The notes beneath the pieces were generated by a model. That model searched no databases. It saw only the letters and a list, made by a program, of their open reading frames with translations, and had not been told where the DNA came from. From Paraburkholderia sp. UYCP14C (GTDB lineage: Bacteria; Pseudomonadota; Gammaproteobacteria; Burkholderiales; Burkholderiaceae): a stretch of DNA of 64,000 bases. Shown here piece by piece: positions 9,360 through 18,071 of this stretch (position 1 is its first letter; the number at the start of each line of letters is the position of its first letter). The DNA lies in contig NZ_SELS01000038.1 in NCBI RefSeq assembly GCF_004197395.1, forward strand, positions 1 to 64,000, written 5' to 3'. A program made the translations under genes and the position numbers.

Positions 9360-9734
9360 ATGTCGATCCATGCGAGTGTCACGCGGTGGCGCCATGTTGG
9401 GCGATTCTGCGTCGAGCGGGTCACCGACTATAGCGAGTTGCTGGCGCTGGAGGTCGAGCAGACGCGCAAGCGTCTCGTGCGCGAGCTGAGCGCACTCGTG
9501 GCGCTGGCCGTCGCGGGTCTGTTCACGCTGTCATTCGTCTGCATCGCAATCATCGCCACGGCGTGGCAGACGCCTTACTTTCTCGAAGTGGTTTGGGGCG
9601 TGGCCGTGGTATGGCTGCTTGTATGCATCGTTTCTTTTCTCGTCATACGGGCGCAGAAACCGGCGCAGTCGCTTCATATCCTCAAGGCCGAGATTCGCAG
9701 TGATCTCGACGCTCTCAAGGAGTCGCTCAAATGA
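9360..9734 (+). CDS. Phage-holin-family (superfamily III) membrane protein
   Basis: A 124-residue membrane protein with two transmembrane helices (about 43-66 and 76-97) between a basic N-terminus and a polar C-terminal helix. This matches the 'phage holin family' (YqjE-like) found in many chromosomes outside prophages. No phage genes surround it, so a lysis role is unlikely; an envelope-stress role is the usual guess. A perfect AAGGAGG site precedes the ATG. Its stop overlaps the start of the next gene (ATGA), which indicates translational coupling. Confidence 0.88.
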   Translation: MSIHASVTRWRHVGRFCVERVTDYSELLALEVEQTRKRLVRELSALVALAVAGLFTLSFVCIAIIATAWQTPYFLEVVWGVAVVWLLVCIVSFLVIRAQKPAQSLHILKAEIRSDLDALKESLK

Positions 9735-10033
9735 GTCAGCAACTTCACGCGCTCGACCTCGCGCGGATCACCGTTCTTGAGCGCATGGAGGCATCGCGAA
9801 CCGCCCTGGTCGTGGCCAGCAGGAACGCCGCGTCGCCGGCTGCTCGTACGCCATTGCGATCTTCCGCCGGTAACGTGGTGGCGGCACTCACCGATGCGCC
9901 GCACGTGACGATGCTTCTCGCTCTCGTGGTCGGCGTCGTCGTGTTCGGGCCGCGCCGCACGCTGACGATCGCCGGCCGCTCCGGTCTTGCCGCGTGGATC
10001 GGCAGCAATGTGCGGCGGTCGATAGCGCAGTGA
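9731..10033 (+). CDS. Small membrane protein coupled to the holin-like gene
   Basis: A 100-residue protein. It has a predicted amphipathic N-terminal half and one hydrophobic segment at about residues 58-74 (VTMLLALVVGVVVFG), followed by a basic tail. It is the usual partner of YqjE-like holin-family genes (compare YqjK-type proteins), but I do not recognise it firmly by sequence. The ATG overlaps the stop of the upstream gene by four bases. Probably an inner-membrane protein of unknown role. Confidence 0.8.
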   Translation: MSQQLHALDLARITVLERMEASRTALVVASRNAASPAARTPLRSSAGNVVAALTDAPHVTMLLALVVGVVVFGPRRTLTIAGRSGLAAWIGSNVRRSIAQ

Positions 10034-10176
10034 CGTGAAGCGCTCGAATGCTGTGCGGTAACTTTGGCGTCAATTTAGAAAGGAGCGCAGACGAATTTGC
10101 TGCCGCGCCTGTACCGAAAATCGGCGACCTGATCGCGGCAATCGGTGAAAAAGGGCGATTCAGGAAGGGAGTTTAT

Positions 10177-11712
10177 ATGGAAAGGGAATTGAAGCTGCAG
10201 GTCAGCCTGGAGGACGTAGGCAAAATCTGCGATGCACCTGTGCTCGCCGATTACAAAAGAAATGGCGACCTGACTGAAATGTTGCTCACGAGCACCTACT
10301 ACGACACGCCTGACCTGGCGTTCCGCCAGTGTGGTGCATCGCTTCGCGTGCGAAATCAAGGTGACACGATGGTCCAGACCATCAAGCTCGACGGATCGGC
10401 GAACGCCGGACTCTACGAGCGTGACGAACTGGAAACGCCCGTCGGCAGCGACGCGCCGGATCTGACGCTGTACCATGACGCGATACGGTCCAATAGCGAT
10501 CTTGGCAAGCTCATTCGCGATGAAGCCAGCGCCGCCCAGCTCGCGCCCGTCTTCGTCACCCGGATTCGCCGCACTATCGTGCCGTTGAACCTTCAGTCCG
10601 GAGAAGAGATTGAGTTTGCAATCGATGAAGGCGTCATTGAAGCCGAAATGCGCTCAACGTCTATCGCTGGCGTTGAAATCGAGTTGAGGCAGGGTGAGCC
10701 CGGACGTCTCTATGAGCTTGCTTTGAATCTTCTACAAACAGTGCCATTGCGCTTCGACTTTATGAGCAAGGCCGATCGCGGCTACGAAATGCTGGTCAAG
10801 AAGCACGAGGCGCCCGTCAAAGCACGGCCCGTCGCGCTACGCAAACGCGATAGCATCGAAGACGCGTTCTACCAGATTGCGCGCAATTGCCTCGCTCAGG
10901 TTCACGCGAACGAACGCGGCGTAGTATCCGGGCATGATCCATCGAGCGTTCATCAGATGCGTGTCGGCCTCAGGCGTTTGCGTTCAGCGCTCGATCTGTT
11001 TGACAAGGTCATTCCACCCTATCCGGGGCTTCAGGACGAATTGCGATGGATCGCATCCGAACTCGGAGATTCGCGCGACTGGGAAGTGCTAACCCGCTCA
11101 ACCGTCGAACAGGCGTTCGCGGAAACGGACCATGAGGAACAACGGCGTGCTGTAGAAGATGCGTGCGCTCAGATCGTGACGGAAAAGCGTTCCCACGCCG
11201 CGGCCGCTGTCGATTCCGTTCGTTATACGCGCCTCATGCTTCAGCTAACGGCATGGCTGAATGTCAAAGGCTGGCGAGACAGCGCGTCCTCGAAGGAGCG
11301 CGAGACCGAGCAAAAAGGAGTCAAGGCGTTCGCCTTCGACGTCGTGCGCCGCAGGCACGACATGTTGCTCAAACGCGGCAAACGGCTTGCTGATCTCGAT
11401 GATCGCCGTCGCCATCGCGCGCGCATTGCCGCCAAGAAGCTACGCTACGCGTCGGAGTTCTTCGCCTCGCTTTTCCCCAAATCCGTCGTACAGGATTACG
11501 TGCGAGTACTAAGCGAGCTTCAGGACGATCTCGGTTGGCGTAACGATGCCGTGGTCGCGGACCGGCTGTTGGATTCGCTGCCGCGCACGCACCCTGATGC
11601 GGCCGCGGGTGCCGCTTTTGCTCAAGGGTTCTGGGCTTCGCGGGTCGCGGCTGACCATGACGCAATGAAGAAACTCTGGAAGCGCTTCAGGTCCCTTTCT
11701 CCACCTCAATAG
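10177..11712 (+). CDS. CYTH and CHAD domain protein (inorganic triphosphatase-like)
   Basis: This 511-residue protein begins with the ExExK signature of CYTH domains (MERELK, Glu2/Glu4/Lys6), which covers about residues 1-200. A helical CHAD domain follows from about 225 to 500, with the HQMRVGLRRLRSALDLF motif near 255. CYTH enzymes hydrolyse triphosphate, and CHAD domains bind polyphosphate, often at polyphosphate granules. The fusion therefore probably acts in polyphosphate metabolism (family knowledge; substrate inferred). The ATG at 10177 follows AGGAAGGGA; an in-frame start at 10048 would add 43 unconvincing residues. Confidence 0.92.
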   Translation: MERELKLQVSLEDVGKICDAPVLADYKRNGDLTEMLLTSTYYDTPDLAFRQCGASLRVRNQGDTMVQTIKLDGSANAGLYERDELETPVGSDAPDLTLYHDAIRSNSDLGKLIRDEASAAQLAPVFVTRIRRTIVPLNLQSGEEIEFAIDEGVIEAEMRSTSIAGVEIELRQGEPGRLYELALNLLQTVPLRFDFMSKADRGYEMLVKKHEAPVKARPVALRKRDSIEDAFYQIARNCLAQVHANERGVVSGHDPSSVHQMRVGLRRLRSALDLFDKVIPPYPGLQDELRWIASELGDSRDWEVLTRSTVEQAFAETDHEEQRRAVEDACAQIVTEKRSHAAAAVDSVRYTRLMLQLTAWLNVKGWRDSASSKERETEQKGVKAFAFDVVRRRHDMLLKRGKRLADLDDRRRHRARIAAKKLRYASEFFASLFPKSVVQDYVRVLSELQDDLGWRNDAVVADRLLDSLPRTHPDAAAGAAFAQGFWASRVAADHDAMKKLWKRFRSLSPPQ

Positions 11713-11780
11713 CGGTTCACAGCGCATTGCAAAACCGTGAGTCGGCCGCCGACGTTCACGTCCTGCCACAGACCGCGCCG

Positions 11781-12479
11781 CTATGAGCCGCCTGCTCCCG
11801 TCACGCGCCACACCGTGTTACCGACGTCATCGGCAATCAGAAGGCCACCGTCGCGGTCCTGAGCGACGCCCACCGGCGCGCCATACAACTCCTTCTGATC
11901 CGGGGACGCAAAGCCGCTCACAACATCCTTCGGCGCACCGACAGGCTTGCCGTTCGCAAACGCGACGTAGGCGACGACATACCCGCTCAAGGGCGAACAG
12001 TCCCAACTGCCGTGCTCGCCGATGAACGCGCCTCCGCGATACTGCGAGGGCAGGTTATCGCCGGTATAAAACATCCGTCCCAGCGGCGCGACATGCGAGC
12101 CGATCGAGAAGTCTGGGGCAATCGCCTTTGCGACGAGGTCGGGACGCTGCGGTTGAGCGCGGGGATCGACGTGCTGGCCGTAGTAGCTGTATGGCGAGCC
12201 GTAGAAGGCGTTTTCCTTCACCGACGTCAGATAGTCAGGCACGAGATCTGGGCCGATCTCGTCGCGCTCATTCGCGATGGCCCAGAGTTGGCCCGTCGCC
12301 GGTTCCCACTGGAGGCCGGTCGGATTACGAATACCTGCGGCGTAAATGCGGCTTGCGCCGGTCGCCGGATCGACTTCGAGCACGTCCGCGCGACGATACT
12401 CGACGTCGAGTCCATTCTCGCCGACATTGCTGTTGGAGCCGACGCCCACAGCCGCGCTGCCCGGTGGCGCGTGGCTCGG
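11781..12479 (-). pseudogene. Truncated PQQ/sorbosone dehydrogenase-like beta-propeller gene
   Basis: The frame encodes the C-terminal half of an L-sorbosone/glucose dehydrogenase-type six-bladed beta-propeller: VGVGSNSNVGENG, RNPTGLQWEP, ANERDEIGPDLVPDY, FIGEHGSWDCSPLSGY and an intact C-terminus. It is preceded by only about a dozen residues before an in-frame stop at 12480-12482. Full-length relatives are about 400 residues with a signal peptide, so the N-terminal half is missing. A GTG at 12449 could start a 222-residue product, but no ribosome-binding site is visible. Probably a deletion relic. Confidence 0.75.
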
Positions 12480-12600
12480 CTATAGCGGCGGCGTGATGGC
12501 CGGCGCGCTCGCGTGCGGGGACACGCCGCATCCGCTGCTGATCGCTGCGATGGTCTTCATAGCCGTCGCGTGCACGTACTGGCGCGAGCCGCGCCCGTGA
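12470..12600 (+). pseudogene. Possible C-terminal membrane-protein remnant
   Basis: The plus-strand frame ending at 12600 contains a hydrophobic helix (HPLLIAAMVFIAVACTYW) and a short basic end, resembling the last transmembrane segment of a carrier protein. It abuts the truncated propeller gene on the opposite strand at about 12470, so both could be survivors of one deletion. The parent family cannot be named. Confidence 0.3.
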
Positions 12601-12688
12601 GGTCTAAATTGCGTGGGCGTTGGGATTGAAAGGCATAGAAGGGTATAAGGCTTGCTCGAGCGTCTGGACATCATGGAAGGAGAAGCTC

Positions 12689-13789
12689 ATGTCCAACGAT
12701 CCATCGACAAGCGCGTCGGGCCGCGAGTCGTCACCCGAAAACGACACGCGCGCGGATCACGTGTCGAAAACGCGCCGCAAGGTGGTACAGAGCGCCGCGG
12801 CGGGTCTGGCCGCGGTCTTCGCGGGCAACGCGCTTGGCGCTGATCCGGGGACGCCGGGTAGCGGCGGCGCCAATGCACCGGCTGCGCCAGCCGCGCCAGA
12901 GACGAGCGCGTTGCTGAGCGATCCGCGCGACTTATATCCGCATCCGCCGTTTCAGGATCAGGAGCAGCCGTGGCCCGGTCTCGCGAGCCGCATGACGCCG
13001 CGTCCCGATCATGGCGAGTCGAGCTACCGCGGCAGTGGTCTGCTGGCGGGACGCAAGGCGTTGATCACCGGCGGCGATTCGGGCATCGGCCGCGCGGCGG
13101 CGATCGCGTTCGCGCGCGAAGGCGCCGACGTGTCGATCATCTATCTCCCGGCCGAGGAGCCCGACGCGCGCGAAGTCGTTGCGCTGATTCGCGGCGCGGG
13201 CCGCAACGCGATCGCGATACCTGGCGACATTCGCGGCGAGGCGTTCTGCAAGCAGGCCGTCGATCGAGCGGCCAACGGCATGGGCGGTCTCGACATCCTC
13301 GTCAACAACGCGGGGCGCCAGCATAGCCACGACTCGATCCTCGACATCAGCACCGAAGATTTCGACTGGACGCTGCGCACCAATCTGTACGGCATGTTCT
13401 GGATCACGAAGGCCGCGATTCCCCACATGCTGCCGGGTGCGGCGATCGTCAATACGACTTCGGTGAATGCCTACGATCCGTCGGTCAATCTGCTCGACTA
13501 CGCCATGACGAAGGCCGCGATCGCGAACTTCACGAAGTCGCTCGCCAAGCAGATGATCTCGCGCGGAATCCGCGTGAACGCGGTAGCGCCCGGTCCGTTC
13601 TGGACTCCGTTGCAGGTCAGCGGCGGACAGACGATGAAGAACCTCGAGAAGTTCGGCGCCGACACGCCGATGGGACGTCCGGGTCGGCCCGCTGAGATCG
13701 CGCCGATTTATGTGGCGCTGGCGATGTCGCGCGCGAGCTACGTGACGGGGCAGGTGTACGGTGCGACGGGCGGCGAGGGCCCGCCGTGA
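12689..13789 (+). CDS. SDR family oxidoreductase with Tat-type N-terminus
   Basis: A 366-residue classical short-chain dehydrogenase. The nucleotide-binding motif is TGGDSGIG (127-134), with NNAG at 206-209, catalytic Ser258 and Tyr271-x3-Lys275. It resembles the YhdF/YhxD-type 'glucose/general stress' SDRs, which carry a proline-rich preface (PHPPFQDQEQPWPG). Unusually, residues 28-51 form a twin-arginine signal (TRR, then an Ala-rich hydrophobic core ending NALGA), suggesting export in folded form with its cofactor. GGAAGGAG precedes the ATG at 12689. Substrate unknown. Confidence 0.88.
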   Translation: MSNDPSTSASGRESSPENDTRADHVSKTRRKVVQSAAAGLAAVFAGNALGADPGTPGSGGANAPAAPAAPETSALLSDPRDLYPHPPFQDQEQPWPGLASRMTPRPDHGESSYRGSGLLAGRKALITGGDSGIGRAAAIAFAREGADVSIIYLPAEEPDAREVVALIRGAGRNAIAIPGDIRGEAFCKQAVDRAANGMGGLDILVNNAGRQHSHDSILDISTEDFDWTLRTNLYGMFWITKAAIPHMLPGAAIVNTTSVNAYDPSVNLLDYAMTKAAIANFTKSLAKQMISRGIRVNAVAPGPFWTPLQVSGGQTMKNLEKFGADTPMGRPGRPAEIAPIYVALAMSRASYVTGQVYGATGGEGPP

Positions 13790-13802
13790 TCGAGTGAAAC
13801 AG

Positions 13803-13830
13803 GGCGCGGCGACGCCGACATCGCCGCGCC
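13803..13830. terminator. Convergent hairpin between SDR and UDP-xylose synthase genes
   Basis: A perfect 10-bp inverted repeat (GGCGCGGCGA at 13803-13812, TCGCCGCGCC at 13821-13830) with an 8-base loop lies in the 47-base gap between two convergent genes. There is no long T run on either side, so its efficiency as an intrinsic terminator is uncertain, but position and stability suggest a bidirectional terminator. Confidence 0.55.
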
Positions 13831-13836
13831 GCTCGC

Positions 13837-14850
13837 TCAGTGAGGGTGAGCGGACCTGATTCGAGGCCCGTGCGCGCCCGCATGCGGTGGCGTCTGACTC
13901 GCCTCGATGCGCGCGCGGAAATAGCGCGCGGTGCGCAGCAGGCCTTCGTCGAGCGACGTGCCCGGCTGCCAGCCGAGCAGTTTGCTCGCTAGCGAAATGT
14001 CCGGCTGCCGATGCCACGGATCGTCGGCCGGCAGCGGCCGTGTTTCGAGCGGCGACGCGGAGCCCGTGACCGCAACGATGCGCTGCGCGATCTCGCGCAT
14101 CGACACTTCGTGCGGGTTGCCGAGATTCACCGGCCCGCCCGGATCGTCGGCGCTGTTCATCAAAAGCACGAAGGCGTCGATCATATCGTCGACATAGCAG
14201 AACGAACGCGTTTGCGTGCCGTCGCCATAGACGGTCAGCGGTTCGCCGCGCAGCGCCTGCATCATAAAGTTCGACACCACGCGGCCGTCGGCCGGATGCA
14301 TGCGCGGGCCATAGGTGTTGAAGATGCGCGCGATGCGGATCGACAGACCATGCTGGCGGCGATAGTCGATGAACAACGTTTCCGCGCAGCGCTTGCCTTC
14401 GTCGTAGCACGAGCGCGGACCGATCGGATTCACGTGGCCCCAGTAGTCTTCCTTCTGCGGATGCACGAGCGCGTCGCCATACACCTCGCTGGTCGACGCC
14501 TGGAAAATCCGCGCTTTCACGCGCTTGGCGAGCCCGAGCATATTGATCGCGCCGTGCACGCTGGTCTTCGTGGTCTGCACCGGATCGTGCTGATAGTGGA
14601 CTGGCGACGCTGGGCACGCAAGGTTATAGATTTCATCGACTTCCACATACAGCGGGAACGTCACGTCGTGACGCATCAGCTCGAAGTTCGCGCAGTCGAG
14701 CAGATGCGCGATGTTGTCCTTCGTGCCGGTGTAGAAGTTATCGACGCACAGCACGTCGTGTCCCTGCGCGACGAGCCGCTCGCACAGATGCGAGCCGAGA
14801 AAGCCGGCGCCGCCGGTGACCAGAATGCGCTTGCGGGTGAGTTCTTTCAT
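13837..14850 (-). CDS. UDP-glucuronate decarboxylase (UDP-xylose synthase)
   Basis: This 337-residue extended SDR has the NAD motif GGAGFLG (13-19), the [12 protein letters not shown] segment, Ser/Thr at about 119-121 and catalytic Tyr149-x3-Lys153 (YDEGK). RxR-type substrate residues occur in the second half. These features are those of UDP-glucuronate decarboxylase, which converts UDP-glucuronic acid to UDP-xylose through a 4-keto intermediate. It is the last gene of the minus-strand glycan operon, 50 bases after the GT1 gene. It implies that xylose (or the 4-keto pentose) is a building block of the glycan. Confidence 0.92.
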   Translation of the reverse strand: MKELTRKRILVTGGAGFLGSHLCERLVAQGHDVLCVDNFYTGTKDNIAHLLDCANFELMRHDVTFPLYVEVDEIYNLACPASPVHYQHDPVQTTKTSVHGAINMLGLAKRVKARIFQASTSEVYGDALVHPQKEDYWGHVNPIGPRSCYDEGKRCAETLFIDYRRQHGLSIRIARIFNTYGPRMHPADGRVVSNFMMQALRGEPLTVYGDGTQTRSFCYVDDMIDAFVLLMNSADDPGGPVNLGNPHEVSMREIAQRIVAVTGSASPLETRPLPADDPWHRQPDISLASKLLGWQPGTSLDEGLLRTARYFRARIEASQTPPHAGAHGPRIRSAHPH

Positions 14851-14900
14851 GGTGCGTGATCTTGAGGTTGGACCGCGTGAACGTTGAGAAACAGGCGGCA

Positions 14901-15857
14901 TCATGTCGTGACGTGCAGCAGCGCGTCGTGCCAGTCCTGCGCGAAACGGTCGATATGAAAGCGCTCCAGCGCCGTGCGCCGCGCGCCTTCGCCGAGCCGC
15001 CGCGCTTCGCCGGGATCGCGCAGCAGCGCGAGCATCGCGTCGACGAGCGCGTCGACGTCGGTATGCACGAAGCCGTTTTCGCCGTTGCGGATCACGGTGG
15101 CGAGCTCGGTCGTCGCGAGACCGACGATCGGCATGCCGATCGTCATCGCCTCGACGATCGCAAGGCCGAGACTGGTCCAGCGGATTGGATTGAAGAAAAA
15201 CCGGTAGCGCGCGCTGAACGCGGCCAGATCGAGATTGCCGATTTCGCCGATGCCGTCGAGCCGCTGCGCGTCCATGCCGACGAGATCGAGCGGCACGCGC
15301 GTGCGCGTTTCGCTGAAGACGTCCGCGCCCAGCCGCCGGCCGCGCTGCGCGAGATGATTGACGACCACGATGCCGCGCTGCAACTCGCCGCTGTAGCGAA
15401 CGCCGTCGGGCACCACGACGCCATGTTCGATCACGCGCGTCGGCGTGACGCCGCTGTCCCACATCAGCCGGTTAAAGTGCGTCACGTGAACCAGCAGCGT
15501 GCTGGGGTCGTCGACCCAATGCCATTGCTGAAACGGGTTTTCCTGCGGCGGATCGTGCTCGACGTAGACGCGCGGCAGTCGTTGCTGCGCGGCGCTCAGC
15601 ACGTGCTCGCGGTCGTGCTCCCAGTGCGTGCGATGCTGGTACAGCACCACGTCGAATTCGTGATTGGCGACGTCGTCGATCGCGATCTCATGCACGTTGT
15701 CGCCCCACGGCAAGACGCCGACCTTGCCGGCATAGCCGGGCGGATGGCCGGGTTTCGTCACCAGGTAGAAATCGTGCGGCGTCTGGCTCAGGTAATACAT
15801 GTAGTTGCCGTGCACGTGCCAGGTCAGCACGCGCAGCCGGCGGCAATTACGCAGCAT
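14901..15857 (-). CDS. Glycosyltransferase family 1/4 protein
   Basis: A 318-residue GT-B fold glycosyltransferase. The C-terminal half holds a donor-binding signature ([25 protein letters not shown] with the Glu of the E-x7-E type motif, then ATTELATVI). The N-terminal half has acceptor-domain features such as [13 protein letters not shown]. It probably transfers a sugar from a nucleotide donor at the cytoplasmic face of the membrane. The ATG at 15857 overlaps the end of the GT9 gene by 11 bases, which indicates translational coupling. Acceptor and donor are unknown; UDP-xylose is a candidate because the xylose synthase follows. Confidence 0.85.
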   Translation of the reverse strand: MLRNCRRLRVLTWHVHGNYMYYLSQTPHDFYLVTKPGHPPGYAGKVGVLPWGDNVHEIAIDDVANHEFDVVLYQHRTHWEHDREHVLSAAQQRLPRVYVEHDPPQENPFQQWHWVDDPSTLLVHVTHFNRLMWDSGVTPTRVIEHGVVVPDGVRYSGELQRGIVVVNHLAQRGRRLGADVFSETRTRVPLDLVGMDAQRLDGIGEIGNLDLAAFSARYRFFFNPIRWTSLGLAIVEAMTIGMPIVGLATTELATVIRNGENGFVHTDVDALVDAMLALLRDPGEARRLGEGARRTALERFHIDRFAQDWHDALLHVTT

Positions 15858-16986
15858 GGTGCAGATCCTCGTAAGACAGCGAAACGGTTTCCTGATGCAG
15901 GCTCCCGGGTGCGCCCGGTTGCGCGCCAGGCGCGCGCGCAAGCTGTTCGCGGGCGGTCTCGACGACACGTTCGACGCTGATGTTCAGCGCGCACGGATGA
16001 CCGTAAGGGCAGTCGCGGAACATGCACGGACGGCACGCCGGATAGTCGGCCAGCACGCGATGCCGCGCATGATCGAGCGGTGCCCAGCGCCGCGTGTCGC
16101 TGCCGCACGCGATAACGACCGACCCGGTCGCCATCGCCGCGGCGATGTGCGAGATACCGGTGTCGTTGCAAATGACGAGCCGCGCATGCGCGACGAGCGC
16201 AGCCAGTCCGCCGAGCGACGTCGCGCCGGCCAGATGCAACGCGGGTGCGCTCATCGCGCCGAGCACCGAACAGGTCAGTGGCGCTTCGGCGGCTGTGCCG
16301 GTGATCGCGATTTGCCAGCCGTCCGCGGCGAGATGGTCGGCGACGGCCGCGAAGCGTTCGGCGGGCCAGCGGCGCGATGACAATTGCGAGCCGGGGTGAA
16401 CCAGCACGAGCCGCTCGTCTTCGATGCCGTGATACGCGCACAACGCGGTGTACTCGTCGAGATCGACCTCGGTGAGTGGAATCGTCAGGCGCCGGTCGTG
16501 CGCCTGCGCGCCGAGCGCGCTCATCAGCGCGAGATAACGCTCGGGTTCGGTCAATGCATCGGGCCAATCGATGAAGCAGCCTTCGCGCGGCGCCTCGTCC
16601 GGCTGCACGAAGCCGGCGTCGGCACGCGCGCCGAGCCGATGCAGCAGATCGTTGGCGACGCCGCCGCTGCCGTGCAACTGGATAGCCAGATCGAAACGCC
16701 GGTTGCGCATCCGCGCGAAGAACGCGGGCAAGCCGTCGTTCGACTCGGCCTGCTCGGGAAACCCCACGGCGCCCGGAAATAAGATCAGTTCGTCGATGAG
16801 CGACGCATAGCGTTCGACGAACGCGTGCGCCCACGGCAGTCCGATCAGCGCGATATGCGCATCCGGCGCGGCCGCGCGCAGCGCGCGCAGCGCGGGCACC
16901 GCGCACAGCATGTCGCCGAGTTGCAGCGCGCGAAACACGACGATACGGCGCGGCGCGAGCGCCGCCAGCAGCGAGGGTGCGGTCAT
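15847..16986 (-). CDS. Glycosyltransferase family 9 (heptosyltransferase-like)
   Basis: A 379-residue GT9 protein. The N-terminal motif IVVFRALQLGDMLCAVPALRAL and the C-terminal VHPGSQLSSRRWP / ICNDTGISHIAAAMATG block are diagnostic of ADP-heptose:LPS heptosyltransferases. A Cys-rich end (CRPCMFRDCPYGHPC) is common in this subgroup. It would add a heptose-type sugar to a lipid-linked acceptor. Its ATG overlaps the upstream stop (ATGA), and its end overlaps the next gene. It is one of two GT9 genes in the operon. Confidence 0.9.
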   Translation of the reverse strand: MTAPSLLAALAPRRIVVFRALQLGDMLCAVPALRALRAAAPDAHIALIGLPWAHAFVERYASLIDELILFPGAVGFPEQAESNDGLPAFFARMRNRRFDLAIQLHGSGGVANDLLHRLGARADAGFVQPDEAPREGCFIDWPDALTEPERYLALMSALGAQAHDRRLTIPLTEVDLDEYTALCAYHGIEDERLVLVHPGSQLSSRRWPAERFAAVADHLAADGWQIAITGTAAEAPLTCSVLGAMSAPALHLAGATSLGGLAALVAHARLVICNDTGISHIAAAMATGSVVIACGSDTRRWAPLDHARHRVLADYPACRPCMFRDCPYGHPCALNISVERVVETAREQLARAPGAQPGAPGSLHQETVSLSYEDLHHAA

Positions 16987-18071
16987 GGAAAGAACACCTT
17001 GAAACGGATGGCGCCATAGAGCCGCCAGTAGATCGACAGGAACGGAATCGGGATCGACGTCCAGATCATTTCGGCGACGTGGCGCCAGCCGTGGTTGCGC
17101 CCGCGCAGGCGCCGCGCGCAGAAATGGCCGGTCAACGCGCACCACGCGACCAGACCCGCGCCGGCGAGCGTCGCCAGATTCGCGAGCGCACCGCCGATCG
17201 CGAGCAACGCGGCGATGAGAATCGCGTAGTACAGCAGCGGCGGCCGCGAGCGGATGCGCGTTCGAAACAGCTCGGGATGCTTGCGATAAAGCAGCGCGTC
17301 GAACTGGCTTTTTTTCTGCTGCGCGATGCTGACGCCCCAGCGTGCAGGCCGCACCGGATGCACGACCACTGCGTCGCGGGCCCGCACGATCTGGCCGCCG
17401 GCGGTAAGCAGCGTGAACTGCAGGTCCGAATCCTCTCGCCACGCCGACGTGAACCGTTCGTCGAAGCCGCCGGTCGCGACGAGCGCCTCGCGCGTGACGA
17501 ACACGTTCGCGGTCGCAAACTCGGCACGCGCGAGGCCGCTCGCGTCGGCTTCGTAGTCGGTCGGCAGATCCGGCAGTTCGGGCAGCGGCACGACGATCCG
17601 GCCGGCTGCCGCCGCGGCACCGGAAGCGAGCGCCGCGACGCCGGCCGTCAGCCAGTGCCGATCGGGCAGCGTGTCGTCGTCGGTGAAGGCGATCAGCGAA
17701 GCGCGCGCATACTGCCAGCCCGCATTGCGCGCGCCGGCCGGCCCCTGCGTTCGCGCGACCGGCAGGTAGCGCACTTCCAGTCCGCGCGGCGCCTGCTCGC
17801 GCGCGAATCGTTCGACGCAGGCGCGCGTGGCGTCGTCGGGACCGTCGTCGCAGACCACGATCTCGTAGCGGTATGACGCGAACTGCTGCGCGCACAGCGC
17901 GGTGAGGCAGTTCGCGAGCATCTCGGGACGGCGGTAGGTGGGCACGACCACCGATACATCGGGCCACGACGGCGTGCTCTGCGAGCGGCCAGTTTCCTCG
18001 GCATCCTCGCTGCTATATCGCGTTGCCACGCCGCCATGCAGTGGCGCCGGACACATGACCGACGCAGTCAT
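16983..18071 (-). CDS. Glycosyltransferase family 2
   Basis: A 362-residue GT-A enzyme. The N-terminal PDVSVVVPTYRRPEML motif starts near residue 38, followed by the DDGPDD and TDDDTLPD (DxD-type metal site) segments. A galactosyltransferase-like ATGGFDERFTSAWREDSDL block follows. The C-terminal 110 residues contain about three hydrophobic segments (LLYYAILIAALLAIGGAL, LATLAGAGLVAWCAL), so it is probably membrane-anchored. Start and stop both overlap neighbours by ATGA. The first ATG at 18071 coincides with the stop of the carbamoyltransferase gene, supporting this start. Confidence 0.88.
   Translation of the reverse strand: MTASVMCPAPLHGGVATRYSSEDAEETGRSQSTPSWPDVSVVVPTYRRPEMLANCLTALCAQQFASYRYEIVVCDDGPDDATRACVERFAREQAPRGLEVRYLPVARTQGPAGARNAGWQYARASLIAFTDDDTLPDRHWLTAGVAALASGAAAAAGRIVVPLPELPDLPTDYEADASGLARAEFATANVFVTREALVATGGFDERFTSAWREDSDLQFTLLTAGGQIVRARDAVVVHPVRPARWGVSIAQQKKSQFDALLYRKHPELFRTRIRSRPPLLYYAILIAALLAIGGALANLATLAGAGLVAWCALTGHFCARRLRGRNHGWRHVAEMIWTSIPIPFLSIYWRLYGAIRFKVFFP

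Noticed and set aside
9360-10033. Possible prophage remnant because of the holin-family gene
   Set aside because: The gene belongs to the chromosomal YqjE-like group with a coupled small membrane partner; no endolysin, spanin, tail or integrase genes are nearby.
12932-17967. Long open minus-strand frames overlapping the SDR and glycosyltransferase genes
   Set aside because: They are Arg/Ala-rich shadows of genes with clear motifs in another frame, a common effect of high GC at third codon positions.
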